Shown here piece by piece: positions 14,348 through 21,200 of a stretch of DNA of 21,886 bases. The position numbers were made by a program, and so were the translations under genes. The DNA lies in IMG/VR virus record IMGVR_UViG_3300042691_005556, positions 1 through 21,886 of that record; one strand, given 5' to 3'. The notes under the pieces are model-generated. The model worked only from the letters and a program-made list of their open reading frames with translations, did no database searches and was not told where the DNA came from. This DNA comes from a virus. Position 1 is the stretch's first letter, and the number at the start of each line of letters is the position of its first letter.

Positions 14348-14710
14348 TTATTTTAATAGGTCAGTTAAATTGTGTGATTCACTTACTGTTTTAGTTTGTC
14401 CACTCATCCAAGGTTCATATGGGATTTTATCTACCCATTCTTTTACTGTAGGAACAAAACCTAAATCTTCTTTAATATGTTCTATAACAATATACCTAAC
14501 TTCAATATGTTTGTTATCTCTGTTAAATATTGTAGGCCCAAATATCTTCTCACATATATAAATACCAAATGTATTATGTAAGATAGCTCTATGTTGGAAA
14601 CCTATAAAATGTGTTTTAGTCATATCAAGAAACTCATGAATCTCTAAATAATCTTTAGGACTCCCACCAAACTTTTTAGCAGAGTTCTGTGCATGTACCC
14701 AAGGACTCAT
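14348..14710 (-). CDS. DUF6915-like phage protein (120 aa)
   Basis: I match this by pattern to a small phage/bacterial family of unknown function (DUF6915): WVHAQNSAKKFGG (4-16), DYLEIHEFLDMTK (20-32), FQHRAILHNTFGIYICEKIFG (38-58), then RYIVIEHIKEDLGFVPTVKEWV (72-93). The regular histidines (His6, His25, His34, His40, His45) and the paired FG/IFG and EDLG motifs could form a metal-binding helical bundle, but catalysis is unproven. It overlaps the next gene upstream by 4 bases. Confidence is in the family resemblance, not in function. Confidence 0.72.
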   Translation of the reverse strand: MSPWVHAQNSAKKFGGSPKDYLEIHEFLDMTKTHFIGFQHRAILHNTFGIYICEKIFGPTIFNRDNKHIEVRYIVIEHIKEDLGFVPTVKEWVDKIPYEPWMSGQTKTVSESHNLTDLLK

Positions 14711-15102
14711 CGTGTAAATTCTTTAGCTTGATAATCATGGCTATAATAATTGGTTTCTGTATATCTAATATGGTAATTAGCTTTTATTTCACCTGTTTTT
14801 AAATCTATATTAACAGATCCATAACCACCATCATTATTCCACCAATCTTCACCTGATGTATTATCCACAACTTGAAATAAATCCTCTAAAGGTTTTAATT
14901 CTTCATGTGCAAATTCTCCATTGTCACTTTCCCAAGCATAGTTTTCATGTAATTCAAAGTGATCTTCTTCTTTAAATAAACAATAATGCTGTAAATCACC
15001 TGAGTCACCACTACCTTCAAATCCTATAGATACACCTACATAACCAGCTGTTCTAATCTTTGTCAGTAGATCCCTTACTGCTTCTTTTTGTTCTTGTGTC
15101 AT
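14707..15102 (-). CDS. DUF6878-like protein (131 aa)
   Basis: Residues ~19-38 (GYVGVSIGFEGSGDSGDLQH) and ~85-105 (DWWNNDGGYGSVNIDLKTG) give two Gly/Asp-rich loops within a beta-rich fold, which I recall from the DUF6878 family: a G-S-G-D-S-G loop and an N-N-D-G-G-Y-G loop. Family function is unknown. The stop overlaps the DUF6915-like ATG in an ATGA arrangement, and the upstream 73-aa gene overlaps it by 50 bases. No signal or membrane segment is visible. Confidence 0.68.
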   Translation of the reverse strand: MTQEQKEAVRDLLTKIRTAGYVGVSIGFEGSGDSGDLQHYCLFKEEDHFELHENYAWESDNGEFAHEELKPLEDLFQVVDNTSGEDWWNNDGGYGSVNIDLKTGEIKANYHIRYTETNYYSHDYQAKEFTR

Positions 15103-15274
15103 GTTGTTCTATATTTAGTTTCCAAAATGCAGGGCAATGTATTACCCCATTCTCATCTTTTCTCCACTCATACCTTGTATATGTTTGCCATTCATCACTA
15201 GGTTTAGCCATATACCTATAGCATGAGAGTTTGAGTGGACAACTCTCATTGGCACACATTGAAATATCAGCCAT
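15053..15274 (-). CDS. Small cysteine-rich phage protein (73 aa)
   Basis: Four cysteines (Cys7, Cys12, Cys18, Cys47) in a C-x4-C-x5-C...C pattern within ADISMCANESCPLKLSCYR and HCPAFW suggest a small zinc or Fe-S site. The sequence resembles a small cysteine-rich protein seen in many phages (SMC...CP...CYR, then an aromatic Gln/Tyr segment). The C-terminus is basic and flexible (HDTRTKRSSKG). Function is unknown. It starts 8 bases after the polymerase stop and overlaps the next gene by 50 bases. Confidence 0.68.
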   Translation of the reverse strand: MADISMCANESCPLKLSCYRYMAKPSDEWQTYTRYEWRKDENGVIHCPAFWKLNIEQHDTRTKRSSKGSTDKD

Positions 15275-15282
15275 AGTTTAAG

Positions 15283-17145
15283 TTATTTTTTCCAGTGCTT
15301 ATCTATGTAACCATCTACACCAATAGGATAGCCAATTACTTCTCTAAATGCTTCTACCATACATTCTTTCTGTATAGATAACCAAAGCTCTGCTTGCTCA
15401 TCTTTAACTTCACATACTACAGCATCATGTAACTGAAGAACAAACTTAACATCAATGTTCTGTTTAATTCTTTCTTCATCCATCTTAACCATAGCATACT
15501 TAGTAATGTTAGCACCAGTACCTTGAATATAGGTATTACCACTTTGTCTTTCTATCTCAGAGAATTTAGCTGGATCTAGATCAGGATTCTCAAAGAACCT
15601 AATTCTCCTAAATGGAGGTTTAGTTCTAATCATTAAATTCCTTTTACCATAATCTCTTAGCATCTGTAGAAAGCCTGTTAGTTTAGGCAAACCACTGAAA
15701 TATGATTTAATAATATCTTTTGCTTCAGCTAGTGGTATATTAATAGAGTCACTTAACTTCTGTGGACCACCACCATATAAAGATAGATAGTTGAGAGTTT
15801 TAATCTTATCTCTCATCTTCTTATGCTCTTTACAAGAACACTTCTGTTTAGTTTTATAATACTCACAATCTTCTTGTGCAGTATTCTTCCACTTATCTTT
15901 ATATACAGCTTCAGCAACTACAGAATGTAAATCCAGATTATTCTCAAATGCATCTACCCAAGAATCTTCTTTACTTACACAACCTGCAATTACTAACTCC
16001 ATAGCAGAATAGTCACAATCTACAAAGCTATAACCTTCTCTAGCAATAAAACAATTTCTTACTTCATTTAAAGCTGGTAGTTGTTGCATATTGGGAGCTT
16101 CATCCTTCATACCAGAAGATACTCTGCCTGTAGCTAGTATCTGCCAATAAGATGTATGTATGCTACCTGTCTTATGGTTTACCCACTTCAAATACTCTTT
16201 ACCAAACTTACTAATAGCAGTTTGATTTTCTTTATACTTAAGATATAGATCAACTATAGGATGCTTTGCTCTATGTTTCTCTATAATCTTTTCATTAACT
16301 GAATCAGTTTTTATACCACTTGTAGATAATATATCTAAGACTTGTTTAGGAGATGACCATGAGATGTTAGTCTTTAGTTCTGTAGAGAATAAATCTAGTT
16401 GAGTATCTATATACTGATTGTATATATCTTTATGCTCAATGATATATTTATTTAGAGCATCCTCAAATTCATGAGCTGTTTTTTCTCTTGATTCAGCTTG
16501 CTCTAACCATTTAGGTATATCTAGTAGCATACCTACATACTCCATCTCTGCAAAGATCCTTGAGCATTTAAACTCAAGCTCTGCAACAGAGGTAAGATCT
16601 AATTCAGCAAGCTTTTCTTTTTGTTTATTCATTACCTCTTCTAATGCAATAACATCAAAAGCTGCATATTGAATAACTTCATCAGTCAAACCTACCCAAT
16701 TAATCTTACCTCGCACAGATTTATCTAACTTATACTTTTCTCCACAATACTTAGTAACAATATGATCTAATCTAAGTTCTCTATTCTCTAATCCAGTTGT
16801 CAGGATACATTCTGCTAAGAAAGTATCATATACATAACCTAGCTTAATGCCTTTAGCCATAAAGAACTTATCATCATACTTGCTGTTCTGAAGAATATTA
16901 ATAGCATCCTTCTCTTCAAGTATATCTTTTAATTCTCTAAGGTCATACATTGTACAGTCTATTACAAACTGTGTATCAGCATCACCAATTTGGAATGTAA
17001 ATATATGTCCTGTCCAACAATCACCTATAGTCTCAGTATCTATACCTCTAACTTTGTGTGTCTTACACCATTCTTTTACATCATTCATTGTAGCTGTCTG
17101 GAAATTACTTTCTATAAATCCAGGATTTCCTACAAAATAAATCAT
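15283..17145 (-). CDS. DNA polymerase, family A, with 3'-5' exonuclease
   Basis: The replicative or repair polymerase, 620 aa, without a 5' nuclease domain. Exonuclease residues: Asp36/Glu38 in GIDTET, Asn87 with YDD (90-92), and YxxxD in YAAFD (160-164). Polymerase motifs: T-G-R near 339-341, motif A DCDYSAMEL (376-384, Asp378), motif B RDKIKTLNYLSLYGG (445-459, Arg445/Lys449/Tyr457) and motif C LHDAVV (572-577, Asp574). A Cys/His-rich insert between motifs A and B (Cys427, Cys436, Cys438, His441) may bind zinc; it is not usual in bacterial Pol I. The layout is typical of phage T7/Pol I-type enzymes. The start overlaps the DnaA-C gene by 4 bases. Confidence 0.95.
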   Translation of the reverse strand: MIYFVGNPGFIESNFQTATMNDVKEWCKTHKVRGIDTETIGDCWTGHIFTFQIGDADTQFVIDCTMYDLRELKDILEEKDAINILQNSKYDDKFFMAKGIKLGYVYDTFLAECILTTGLENRELRLDHIVTKYCGEKYKLDKSVRGKINWVGLTDEVIQYAAFDVIALEEVMNKQKEKLAELDLTSVAELEFKCSRIFAEMEYVGMLLDIPKWLEQAESREKTAHEFEDALNKYIIEHKDIYNQYIDTQLDLFSTELKTNISWSSPKQVLDILSTSGIKTDSVNEKIIEKHRAKHPIVDLYLKYKENQTAISKFGKEYLKWVNHKTGSIHTSYWQILATGRVSSGMKDEAPNMQQLPALNEVRNCFIAREGYSFVDCDYSAMELVIAGCVSKEDSWVDAFENNLDLHSVVAEAVYKDKWKNTAQEDCEYYKTKQKCSCKEHKKMRDKIKTLNYLSLYGGGPQKLSDSINIPLAEAKDIIKSYFSGLPKLTGFLQMLRDYGKRNLMIRTKPPFRRIRFFENPDLDPAKFSEIERQSGNTYIQGTGANITKYAMVKMDEERIKQNIDVKFVLQLHDAVVCEVKDEQAELWLSIQKECMVEAFREVIGYPIGVDGYIDKHWKK

Positions 17146-17471
17146 AATAAATAATATTGAATTCTTTTTTGTACCTCCATAGCTTCTCTATCTTTGATTT
17201 CAAGCTTATTACTAAAATCTACCATGTGATGTCTAACTGTACATCTATGTAATTTTAGCTTATACTTTTTAGCTACTTTAGTATCAGACATATGAAAGTT
17301 GGTCATCAGGTTATAACATATAGCCTTCTTTGCTGCCACCACATGCCTTAGTCTAGTTTTTCTTACTAACTCATCTTCATCTATGCCATAATAATTGCAG
17401 ATATCTCTGATCATTAGATCAATCTTTTTACCATTCTGCACTTTTAAACCTGGTATAACCCATGCATTCAT
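17142..17471 (-). CDS. DnaA domain-IV-like DNA-binding protein
   Basis: A 109-aa protein that corresponds to only the C-terminal origin-binding domain of DnaA: MIRDICNYYGIDEDELVRKT (20-39), then RLRHVVAAKKAICYNLM (40-56), the second HTH helix around SDTKVAKKYKLK, and HRCTVRHHM, aligned with the DHSTVxHA recognition motif. Arginine and lysine surround the helices as expected for DNA contact. No ATPase part exists. Such proteins in phages may bind an origin or compete with host DnaA. It sits between the polymerase (4-base overlap) and a glucosaminidase-like gene. Origin binding is inferred from family. Confidence 0.82.
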   Translation of the reverse strand: MNAWVIPGLKVQNGKKIDLMIRDICNYYGIDEDELVRKTRLRHVVAAKKAICYNLMTNFHMSDTKVAKKYKLKLHRCTVRHHMVDFSNKLEIKDREAMEVQKRIQYYLL

Positions 17472-17932
17472 AACTTTACAGTCAATTCTTTAAGTTTGTT
17501 AATATATTCTTTGCCTTGCTTACCATATTTTTTGCCATCATTGTATCCAATATACCACAAAAAATCATAATAATCAATACCCTTTGAGTTCTTTTCTGCT
17601 AAATAACTATATAATTTTTTCTTCTGCCACTTTTCATAGTAACATATGGATTCTTCCCATGTATTAAAAGACATATATGTACCACTTAGCTTAAAACCAA
17701 ATAGGTTGTTTTTTGTTTTACCAACACCTGTTTTACCACAATTAGTTTCCATAACTGCTTGCTTAATAACAATCTGAGGACAAATTATATCTGTATGCTT
17801 TAGTATATAATCCATCACTTCTTTTCTTGTTGGCTGAGCAGCTGCCATTCCAGAGCATGTTAGTAAAAGCCCAATAATTACTAATGTGCCCCAGAACAGC
17901 ATATACTCATATGTATCTTTACATTTTTTCAT
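17468..17932 (-). CDS. Secreted glucosaminidase/lysozyme-like protein
   Basis: A 154-aa protein with an N-terminal hydrophobic helix (LFWGTLVIIGLLLT, ~12-25) and an A-A-A-Q junction near 30-33, so a signal peptide or anchor. The mature part fits the glucosaminidase (FlgJ/Bax/LytG-type) fold: QAVMETNCGKTG with the catalytic Glu62, NNLFGFK (75-81), TYMSFNTWEESICYYEKW (85-102). These enzymes cut the N-acetylglucosamine side of peptidoglycan. In this early/replication block it may be a lysis enzyme, or act in cell-wall remodelling or superinfection exclusion. It overlaps the DnaA-C gene by 4 bases and the upstream gene by 14. Confidence 0.8.
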   Translation of the reverse strand: MKKCKDTYEYMLFWGTLVIIGLLLTCSGMAAAQPTRKEVMDYILKHTDIICPQIVIKQAVMETNCGKTGVGKTKNNLFGFKLSGTYMSFNTWEESICYYEKWQKKKLYSYLAEKNSKGIDYYDFLWYIGYNDGKKYGKQGKEYINKLKELTVKL

Positions 17933-18200
17933 CTTTTTTAAATTTTAGTCCATAAGATAAAGTAAAAGAATTAAATAATTCTGTTGCTTCATCTGAATTA
18001 GCCTTCAATGCTTTCTTAATAACACTGATAGCTAATGGTTTAAACTCCTCAAAGTATTTAGCCACAGGAATTTCATCCATTAAAAACCAATTGTCATTCT
18101 GTTTAGCATATTCAGAATTCTTGTCTATACCTGCTACTTGATATTGTAGATTAATCAGGTCTTCTATGACTTGCTCAATTTTTTCTTGTGTTACTTTCAT
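17919..18200 (-). CDS. Hypothetical helical protein (93 aa)
   Basis: Predicted all-helical with two long amphipathic helices (TQEKIEQVIEDLINLQYQV and EFKPLAISVIKKALKANSDEA) and a charged C-terminal KKDEKM. I do not recognise it. No signal or cysteine motif. It overlaps the 93-aa gene upstream by 4 bases and the glucosaminidase-like gene downstream by 14 bases, so it may be a partner or simply a neighbour. Confidence 0.6.
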   Translation of the reverse strand: MKVTQEKIEQVIEDLINLQYQVAGIDKNSEYAKQNDNWFLMDEIPVAKYFEEFKPLAISVIKKALKANSDEATELFNSFTLSYGLKFKKDEKM

Positions 18201-18478
18201 GCTGGTTCTTTCAGTAAGTTTTCTATTATTTCATTCATGTCCATTGGTGGTAATAATTCTTTGAATCTATGAATAGCAAAATGTATTTCTACATATCCAT
18301 TAATAAACCATCTTGGTTCATTTACTATTTCTTCTAAAGCTATACCTGCCCCATTAGGAAATGTTATAATACTTCTTACTGTGTACTCAACACCTTTAAC
18401 TGGATATACATCTATACCTTCATCTTTATATTTCCAGTTTTGATCATTAATTAATTCTACTATTGATCCTACTTTCAT
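18197..18478 (-). CDS. SH3-like small phage protein (93 aa)
   Basis: Starts MKVGSIVELIND, then DVYPVKGVEYTVRSIITF and GIALEEIVN, followed by GYVEIHFAIHRFKELLPP. This is a recurrent small-protein pattern in Bacteroidota phages: a KOW/SH3-like barrel in which a V-G-x-I-V start is followed by a Gly-rich turn and an acidic L-E-E-I strand, and then a helix. Its function is unknown. It starts one base after the stop of the secreted 127-aa gene and overlaps the next gene by 4 bases. Confidence 0.65.
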   Translation of the reverse strand: MKVGSIVELINDQNWKYKDEGIDVYPVKGVEYTVRSIITFPNGAGIALEEIVNEPRWFINGYVEIHFAIHRFKELLPPMDMNEIIENLLKEPA

Positions 18479-18479
18479 A

Positions 18480-18863
18480 TTATCTAGATATTCTTTGTAC
18501 TCCTAATGCTATTCTCTTTTCTATTCCATCTTCTGTAAAATAGAATATAACTAAATCATCAGTATAAGTAAAATCAAATGGCATACCATCATGGTCTCTT
18601 ACAGCTTGATAAAATCTAAAGTTATCTGTATTTACTAATCCATTGATTGTAAATCTGATTTCACCATTTGTAGTAGTCCATTCAATGTAACTCATATCTT
18701 TAGGCAAATATACTATACTTGTATGATCTATCCAATATGGATTACTATATTTTATATCACTAGGATATTTCTTATCTATAGTTATTCTGTTAGTATATAT
18801 AAATGTCTGTGCATTAGCTATACCACCTATTAGTAGTAAAGCTATAATTAATAATTTTTTCAT
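18480..18863 (-). CDS. Secreted hypothetical protein (127 aa)
   Basis: A clear Sec signal peptide: basic MKK, hydrophobic core LLIIALLLIGGI, and A-N-A/Q cleavage near residue 18. The mature ~108 residues are beta-rich (TFIYTNRITID, SIVYLPKDMSYIEWTT, EIRFTINGLVN, DDLVIFYFTEDG). It should reach the periplasm, unusual among the neighbouring replication genes. I do not recognise the family. Envelope alteration or superinfection exclusion are possible, but nothing direct shows it. It overlaps the next upstream gene by 4 bases. Confidence 0.7.
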   Translation of the reverse strand: MKKLLIIALLLIGGIANAQTFIYTNRITIDKKYPSDIKYSNPYWIDHTSIVYLPKDMSYIEWTTTNGEIRFTINGLVNTDNFRFYQAVRDHDGMPFDFTYTDDLVIFYFTEDGIEKRIALGVQRISR

Positions 18864-19057
18864 TGTTTAGCTTCTATTGAATCTTTAATACTTGTTCTAT
18901 AAGCTTCTTCTAATTGTTGCTTTTCCATTTGTTTTGCTTCATCTAAAATATTTAGCATCTTAACATATAATTCTTCTGCTGTTAACCTGCCTTCTATGTA
19001 TGATATAATTAAATTGTTATTTTGTTTAGCATACCATTCTACTGCTGTCTGTGCCAT
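18860..19057 (-). CDS. TAVEW-family small protein (65 aa), paralogue
   Basis: Shares QTAVEW at the start and AKQMEKQQ near residue 40-47 with the 69-aa gene at 19307-19516, so the two are related. The middle (IISYIEGRLTAEELYVKMLNI) is helical. Such Q-T-A-V-E-W...A-K-x-M/E-K-Q-Q proteins are common short phage proteins in Bacteroidota phages, with unknown function. It has no signal or cysteines. The stop overlaps the secreted protein's ATG by 4 bases. Confidence 0.65.
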   Translation of the reverse strand: MAQTAVEWYAKQNNNLIISYIEGRLTAEELYVKMLNILDEAKQMEKQQLEEAYRTSIKDSIEAKQ

Positions 19058-19061
19058 AATA

Positions 19062-19274
19062 TTAATATATTTTAATTATATCTGAAGGTAAAAATTCTAT
19101 TATTGGACATTTTACATCTAGTTCTTCATTCAATAAACCAACATAAACTTCAAAAGAAGCATTATTCATAATTGGTGCTTTATTAAATTCTGCCATATTA
19201 GTCATTCTTTTATCTAAAATTAAAACATCTGTTTCAATTGTTTTAGTTTTTATTCTTACTTTTTTATTTATCAT
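19062..19274 (-). CDS. Hypothetical beta-rich protein (70 aa)
   Basis: Alternating hydrophobic/polar residues (VRIKTKTIETDVLILD, ASFEVYVGLLN) and a Pro/Ile end suggest a small beta-barrel, similar in scale to SH3-like phage proteins. No family is recognised. Short A-rich leader before the ATG, and it follows the stop of the 69-aa TAVEW protein by 32 bases. The stop lies 4 bases before the next ATG. Confidence 0.6.
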   Translation of the reverse strand: MINKKVRIKTKTIETDVLILDKRMTNMAEFNKAPIMNNASFEVYVGLLNEELDVKCPIIEFLPSDIIKIY

Positions 19275-19306
19275 AATTTTCTATTTCTTGTTTAATAGAT
19301 GTCATC

Positions 19307-19516
19307 TTATTCTGATTTATAGGTTTCATTATAGTATTGTTCTGCGTCTGCTCTTTCATCTTCATCATTCCATCCATTGTATGAATAAGCATTCATTATC
19401 TGCTGCTTCTCAATTTCTTTGGCTTGTTCAACTAAATCTATTATTTTTTCTTCCCAAATAATATGTTCTCCTAATTGAGATGCTAACCATTCAACTGCTG
19501 TTTGTTTATTTTCCAT
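19307..19516 (-). CDS. TAVEW-family small protein (69 aa), paralogue
   Basis: Begins MENKQTAVEWLASQLGEHI and has VEQAKEIEKQQIMNAY (29-44), then an acidic, Tyr-rich tail with EQYYNETYK. This is the more typical form of a small phage protein family; the gene at 18860-19057 is a second copy with a different middle. Function is unknown. Its ATG lies 31 bases after the stop of the radical SAM gene, across an inverted repeat (19518-19547). Confidence 0.68.
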   Translation of the reverse strand: MENKQTAVEWLASQLGEHIIWEEKIIDLVEQAKEIEKQQIMNAYSYNGWNDEDERADAEQYYNETYKSE

Positions 19517-19517
19517 T

Positions 19518-19547
19518 TGTCAAGTTTATTGCGTCAAAAAGTTGACA
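19518..19547. repeat. Inverted repeat in a short intergenic gap
   Basis: TGTCAA and TTGACA, 18 bases apart, fill the 31-base gap between the radical SAM stop and the ATG of the 69-aa protein; one further TTGAC copy lies inside the spacer on the minus strand. It could be an operator or promoter element, but no matching -7 element is evident, and it could be chance. Confidence 0.35.
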
Positions 19548-20414
19548 TTAAAATATATATCTTATTGTATTCCAAGGTATTATATTACTATGAAGATACT
19601 TAAATTCTTCAATATATTCACCTTTTAATCCATGTTTATATCTAATATTAGTACCACCATATTGTGATATTTTATCTTCTTGTAAATCTGGTTTCCATAA
19701 TAAATCTTCACCTGTTAAATTGTTTTTTAGATTGTATAGGTGTTTATCTTTATTATGTGTTAAGAATATTACTTCAGCTTTGACAGCATCTGTATCCCAA
19801 GCATAAGTTCTTGCATTGTATTGTACAACCTCAAATAATTCTTTATACTTATCTAACCAATTATCATGTACAATAACAGGACTAAAGTTAAGATGAACTT
19901 CATAACCAGCGTCTATAAATTTTTCTACAGCTATTAATCTTTCATAAATAGTATTTGTATTAGGTTCTAAAACTTGTCTATACTCTTCAGGCATTAGACT
20001 AAATCTTATTCTAATTTTTTCATGCGGATTAAACTGTAGTAAATCTTTATTTACATACTTGGTAGCAAATGAACCCATAGCTATTGGATGATCTTTAAAA
20101 AATTGAAATATCTTTTGCCACTCGTGATATTTAGCATGTAAAGCAAAGTCTTCATTACAAGATATGTCATAAGTTATGTACTTCTCATGTGTTTGATTAG
20201 GCTTATCATCCACAGCAAACATTGCATGATTGTTAATTTCTGTTAAAATATCATTAGTATTAGTGGCTATATCTAAACCTACTGCTTTATGTCTTTTCAT
20301 ATAGCAGTAGGTACAGTTATATAGACAACCATAGCCAAAACTAGGACTAATGTAGTCTGTAGATCTACCTGATGGTCTAATGACCATAGATTTTCTAGTT
20401 AATGTTTCTATCAT
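19548..20414 (-). CDS. Radical SAM protein, spore-photoproduct-lyase-like
   Basis: The radical SAM motif C-x3-C-x2-C is Cys30, Cys34, Cys37 (GCLYNCTYCYMKR), which binds a 4Fe-4S cluster and S-adenosylmethionine. The pre-motif SPSFGYG and the later HLNFSPVIVHDNW (~194-206) resemble spore photoproduct lyase (SplB), which directly reverses 5-thyminyl-5,6-dihydrothymine. Cys86 in DISCNED lies 49 residues after the last cluster Cys; in B. subtilis SplB the essential hydrogen-donor Cys is 44 residues after, so Cys86 may be its equivalent. At 288 aa it is shorter than typical SplB at its N-terminus. It starts immediately after the stop of the upstream gene. UV-lesion repair of phage DNA is inferred. 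Confidence 0.8.
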   Translation of the reverse strand: MIETLTRKSMVIRPSGRSTDYISPSFGYGCLYNCTYCYMKRHKAVGLDIATNTNDILTEINNHAMFAVDDKPNQTHEKYITYDISCNEDFALHAKYHEWQKIFQFFKDHPIAMGSFATKYVNKDLLQFNPHEKIRIRFSLMPEEYRQVLEPNTNTIYERLIAVEKFIDAGYEVHLNFSPVIVHDNWLDKYKELFEVVQYNARTYAWDTDAVKAEVIFLTHNKDKHLYNLKNNLTGEDLLWKPDLQEDKISQYGGTNIRYKHGLKGEYIEEFKYLHSNIIPWNTIRYIF

Positions 20415-20705
20415 TTATCTAATCTTCTTAATATCTTTACTTTTACCTTCTATACATTCTTCACCCATTTTCTTCCATGCTTCATCTAATCTCTTTTGTG
20501 CTTCTGCAGGAATATAATATTCTTCTGTACCATCACTAAAAGTTCTCTTCTGAATTGGTGTATAATCAGGTGGATATATACTCTTACCTATACCCATAGG
20601 CTTGAGTGGTTCTCTTTTCTTACATCTTTCTATACCACATAAAGTATATAGTACATTATAAGTATGTATGATAAGTTTCTTGATTGTTCTTTTGTTATTC
20701 ACCAT
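20415..20705 (-). CDS. Hypothetical basic protein (96 aa)
   Basis: A basic N-terminus (MVNNKRTIKKLIIHTYNVLY), then a Pro-rich middle (KREPLKPMGIGKSIYPPDYTP) and SDGTEEYYIPAEAQKRLDEAWKKMG, and a Lys-rich end. Cysteines lie close together (CGIERC). I do not recognise the family. The frame continues upstream to an ATG at 20723, but the ATG at 20705 reduces overlap with the membrane-protein gene to 11 bases and is preferred. Its stop directly abuts the radical SAM start. Confidence 0.6.
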   Translation of the reverse strand: MVNNKRTIKKLIIHTYNVLYTLCGIERCKKREPLKPMGIGKSIYPPDYTPIQKRTFSDGTEEYYIPAEAQKRLDEAWKKMGEECIEGKSKDIKKIR

Positions 20706-20946
20706 CTTTTTTATATTTATCATACATAAATTGACCTACAGCTACTAATACATAAAATATAGCTGTTAAAGCCATAATAAATATTGCACCTGTAACCCAT
20801 ATATCTACAAATTGTAATGGTGTTTGCCAATCTTCTACAGTTTCATCATGAAATACACCTGCAAAGTATGGTATATAAGCAATACATACAAATGTAAAAC
20901 CTGTAGTAAATAATCCAATAATCAAATTTTTAATGTCTTTAAGCAT
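20695..20946 (-). CDS. Small two-pass membrane protein (83 aa)
   Basis: Two clear transmembrane helices: LIIGLFTTGFTFVCIAYIPYF (~8-28) and VTGAIFIMALTAIFYVLVAVG (~51-71), separated by a charged loop (FHDETVEDWQTP), ending in KYKKDGE. Topology with both ends in the cytoplasm fits the basic tail. No family is assigned. Inner-membrane location suggests a role at the host envelope (for example, lysis regulation or exclusion), without direct evidence. It follows the 46-aa gene by 5 bases. Confidence 0.68.
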   Translation of the reverse strand: MLKDIKNLIIGLFTTGFTFVCIAYIPYFAGVFHDETVEDWQTPLQFVDIWVTGAIFIMALTAIFYVLVAVGQFMYDKYKKDGE

Positions 20947-20951
20947 AATTG

Positions 20952-21092
20952 TTAATTTAAGTTAATATAATAATAAAACACATTTCCTAATATAATTTCT
21001 CTATACTTGTGTGTATATCTCTCTATATCAGGGTTTTCATAGTTTAATCTATGAATATCTTCCATTGAAAATCCATTGTTATATCTTTTCAT
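20952..21092 (-). CDS. Small hypothetical protein (46 aa)
   Basis: An ATG at 21092 opens a 46-codon frame ending in TAA at 20952-20954: MKRYNNGFSMEDIHRL, then NPDIERYTHKYREII and a Tyr/Ile-rich end. It lies between the 21122-21148 terminator and the two-pass membrane protein, whose ATG follows 5 bases after its stop, the same compact spacing as the neighbours. The protein is basic and aromatic-rich. I cannot assign a function. An alternative is that this is leader RNA with a fortuitous frame. Confidence 0.5.
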   Translation of the reverse strand: MKRYNNGFSMEDIHRLNYENPDIERYTHKYREIILGNVFYYYINLN

Positions 21093-21121
21093 ATTGTTAT
21101 TTATAAAATTAATAAAAAAAT

Positions 21122-21148
21122 AAGGAGGATAGGGCGAGTACCCTCCTT
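21122..21148 (-). terminator. Intrinsic terminator after the tRNA-like gene
   Basis: A 7-bp stem (AAGGAGG with CCTCCTT) with a 13-base loop, followed on the minus-strand RNA by ATTTTTTTATTAATTTT. It is the second of two terminators after the tRNA-like gene and has the longer U-rich tail. The 46-aa frame starts 29 bases after it. Confidence 0.85.
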
Positions 21149-21167
21149 ACTTTCATCACCAAAAAAA

Positions 21168-21192
21168 TCCAGAGCTTTAGGTGACATCTGGA
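21168..21192 (-). terminator. Terminator directly after the tRNA-like gene
   Basis: A 6-bp stem (TCCAGA with TCTGGA) and 13-base loop, followed on the minus-strand RNA by seven U residues (opposite the A tract at 21161-21167). It is 8 bases past the tRNA-like 3' end. With the terminator at 21122-21148 it forms a tandem pair. Confidence 0.78.
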
Positions 21193-21200
21193 ACCTTATG

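Noticed and set aside
19275-19321. 13-codon mini frame between the 69-aa and 70-aa genes
   Set aside because: Too short to support, and it overlaps the stop region of the upstream gene and the start of the downstream one.
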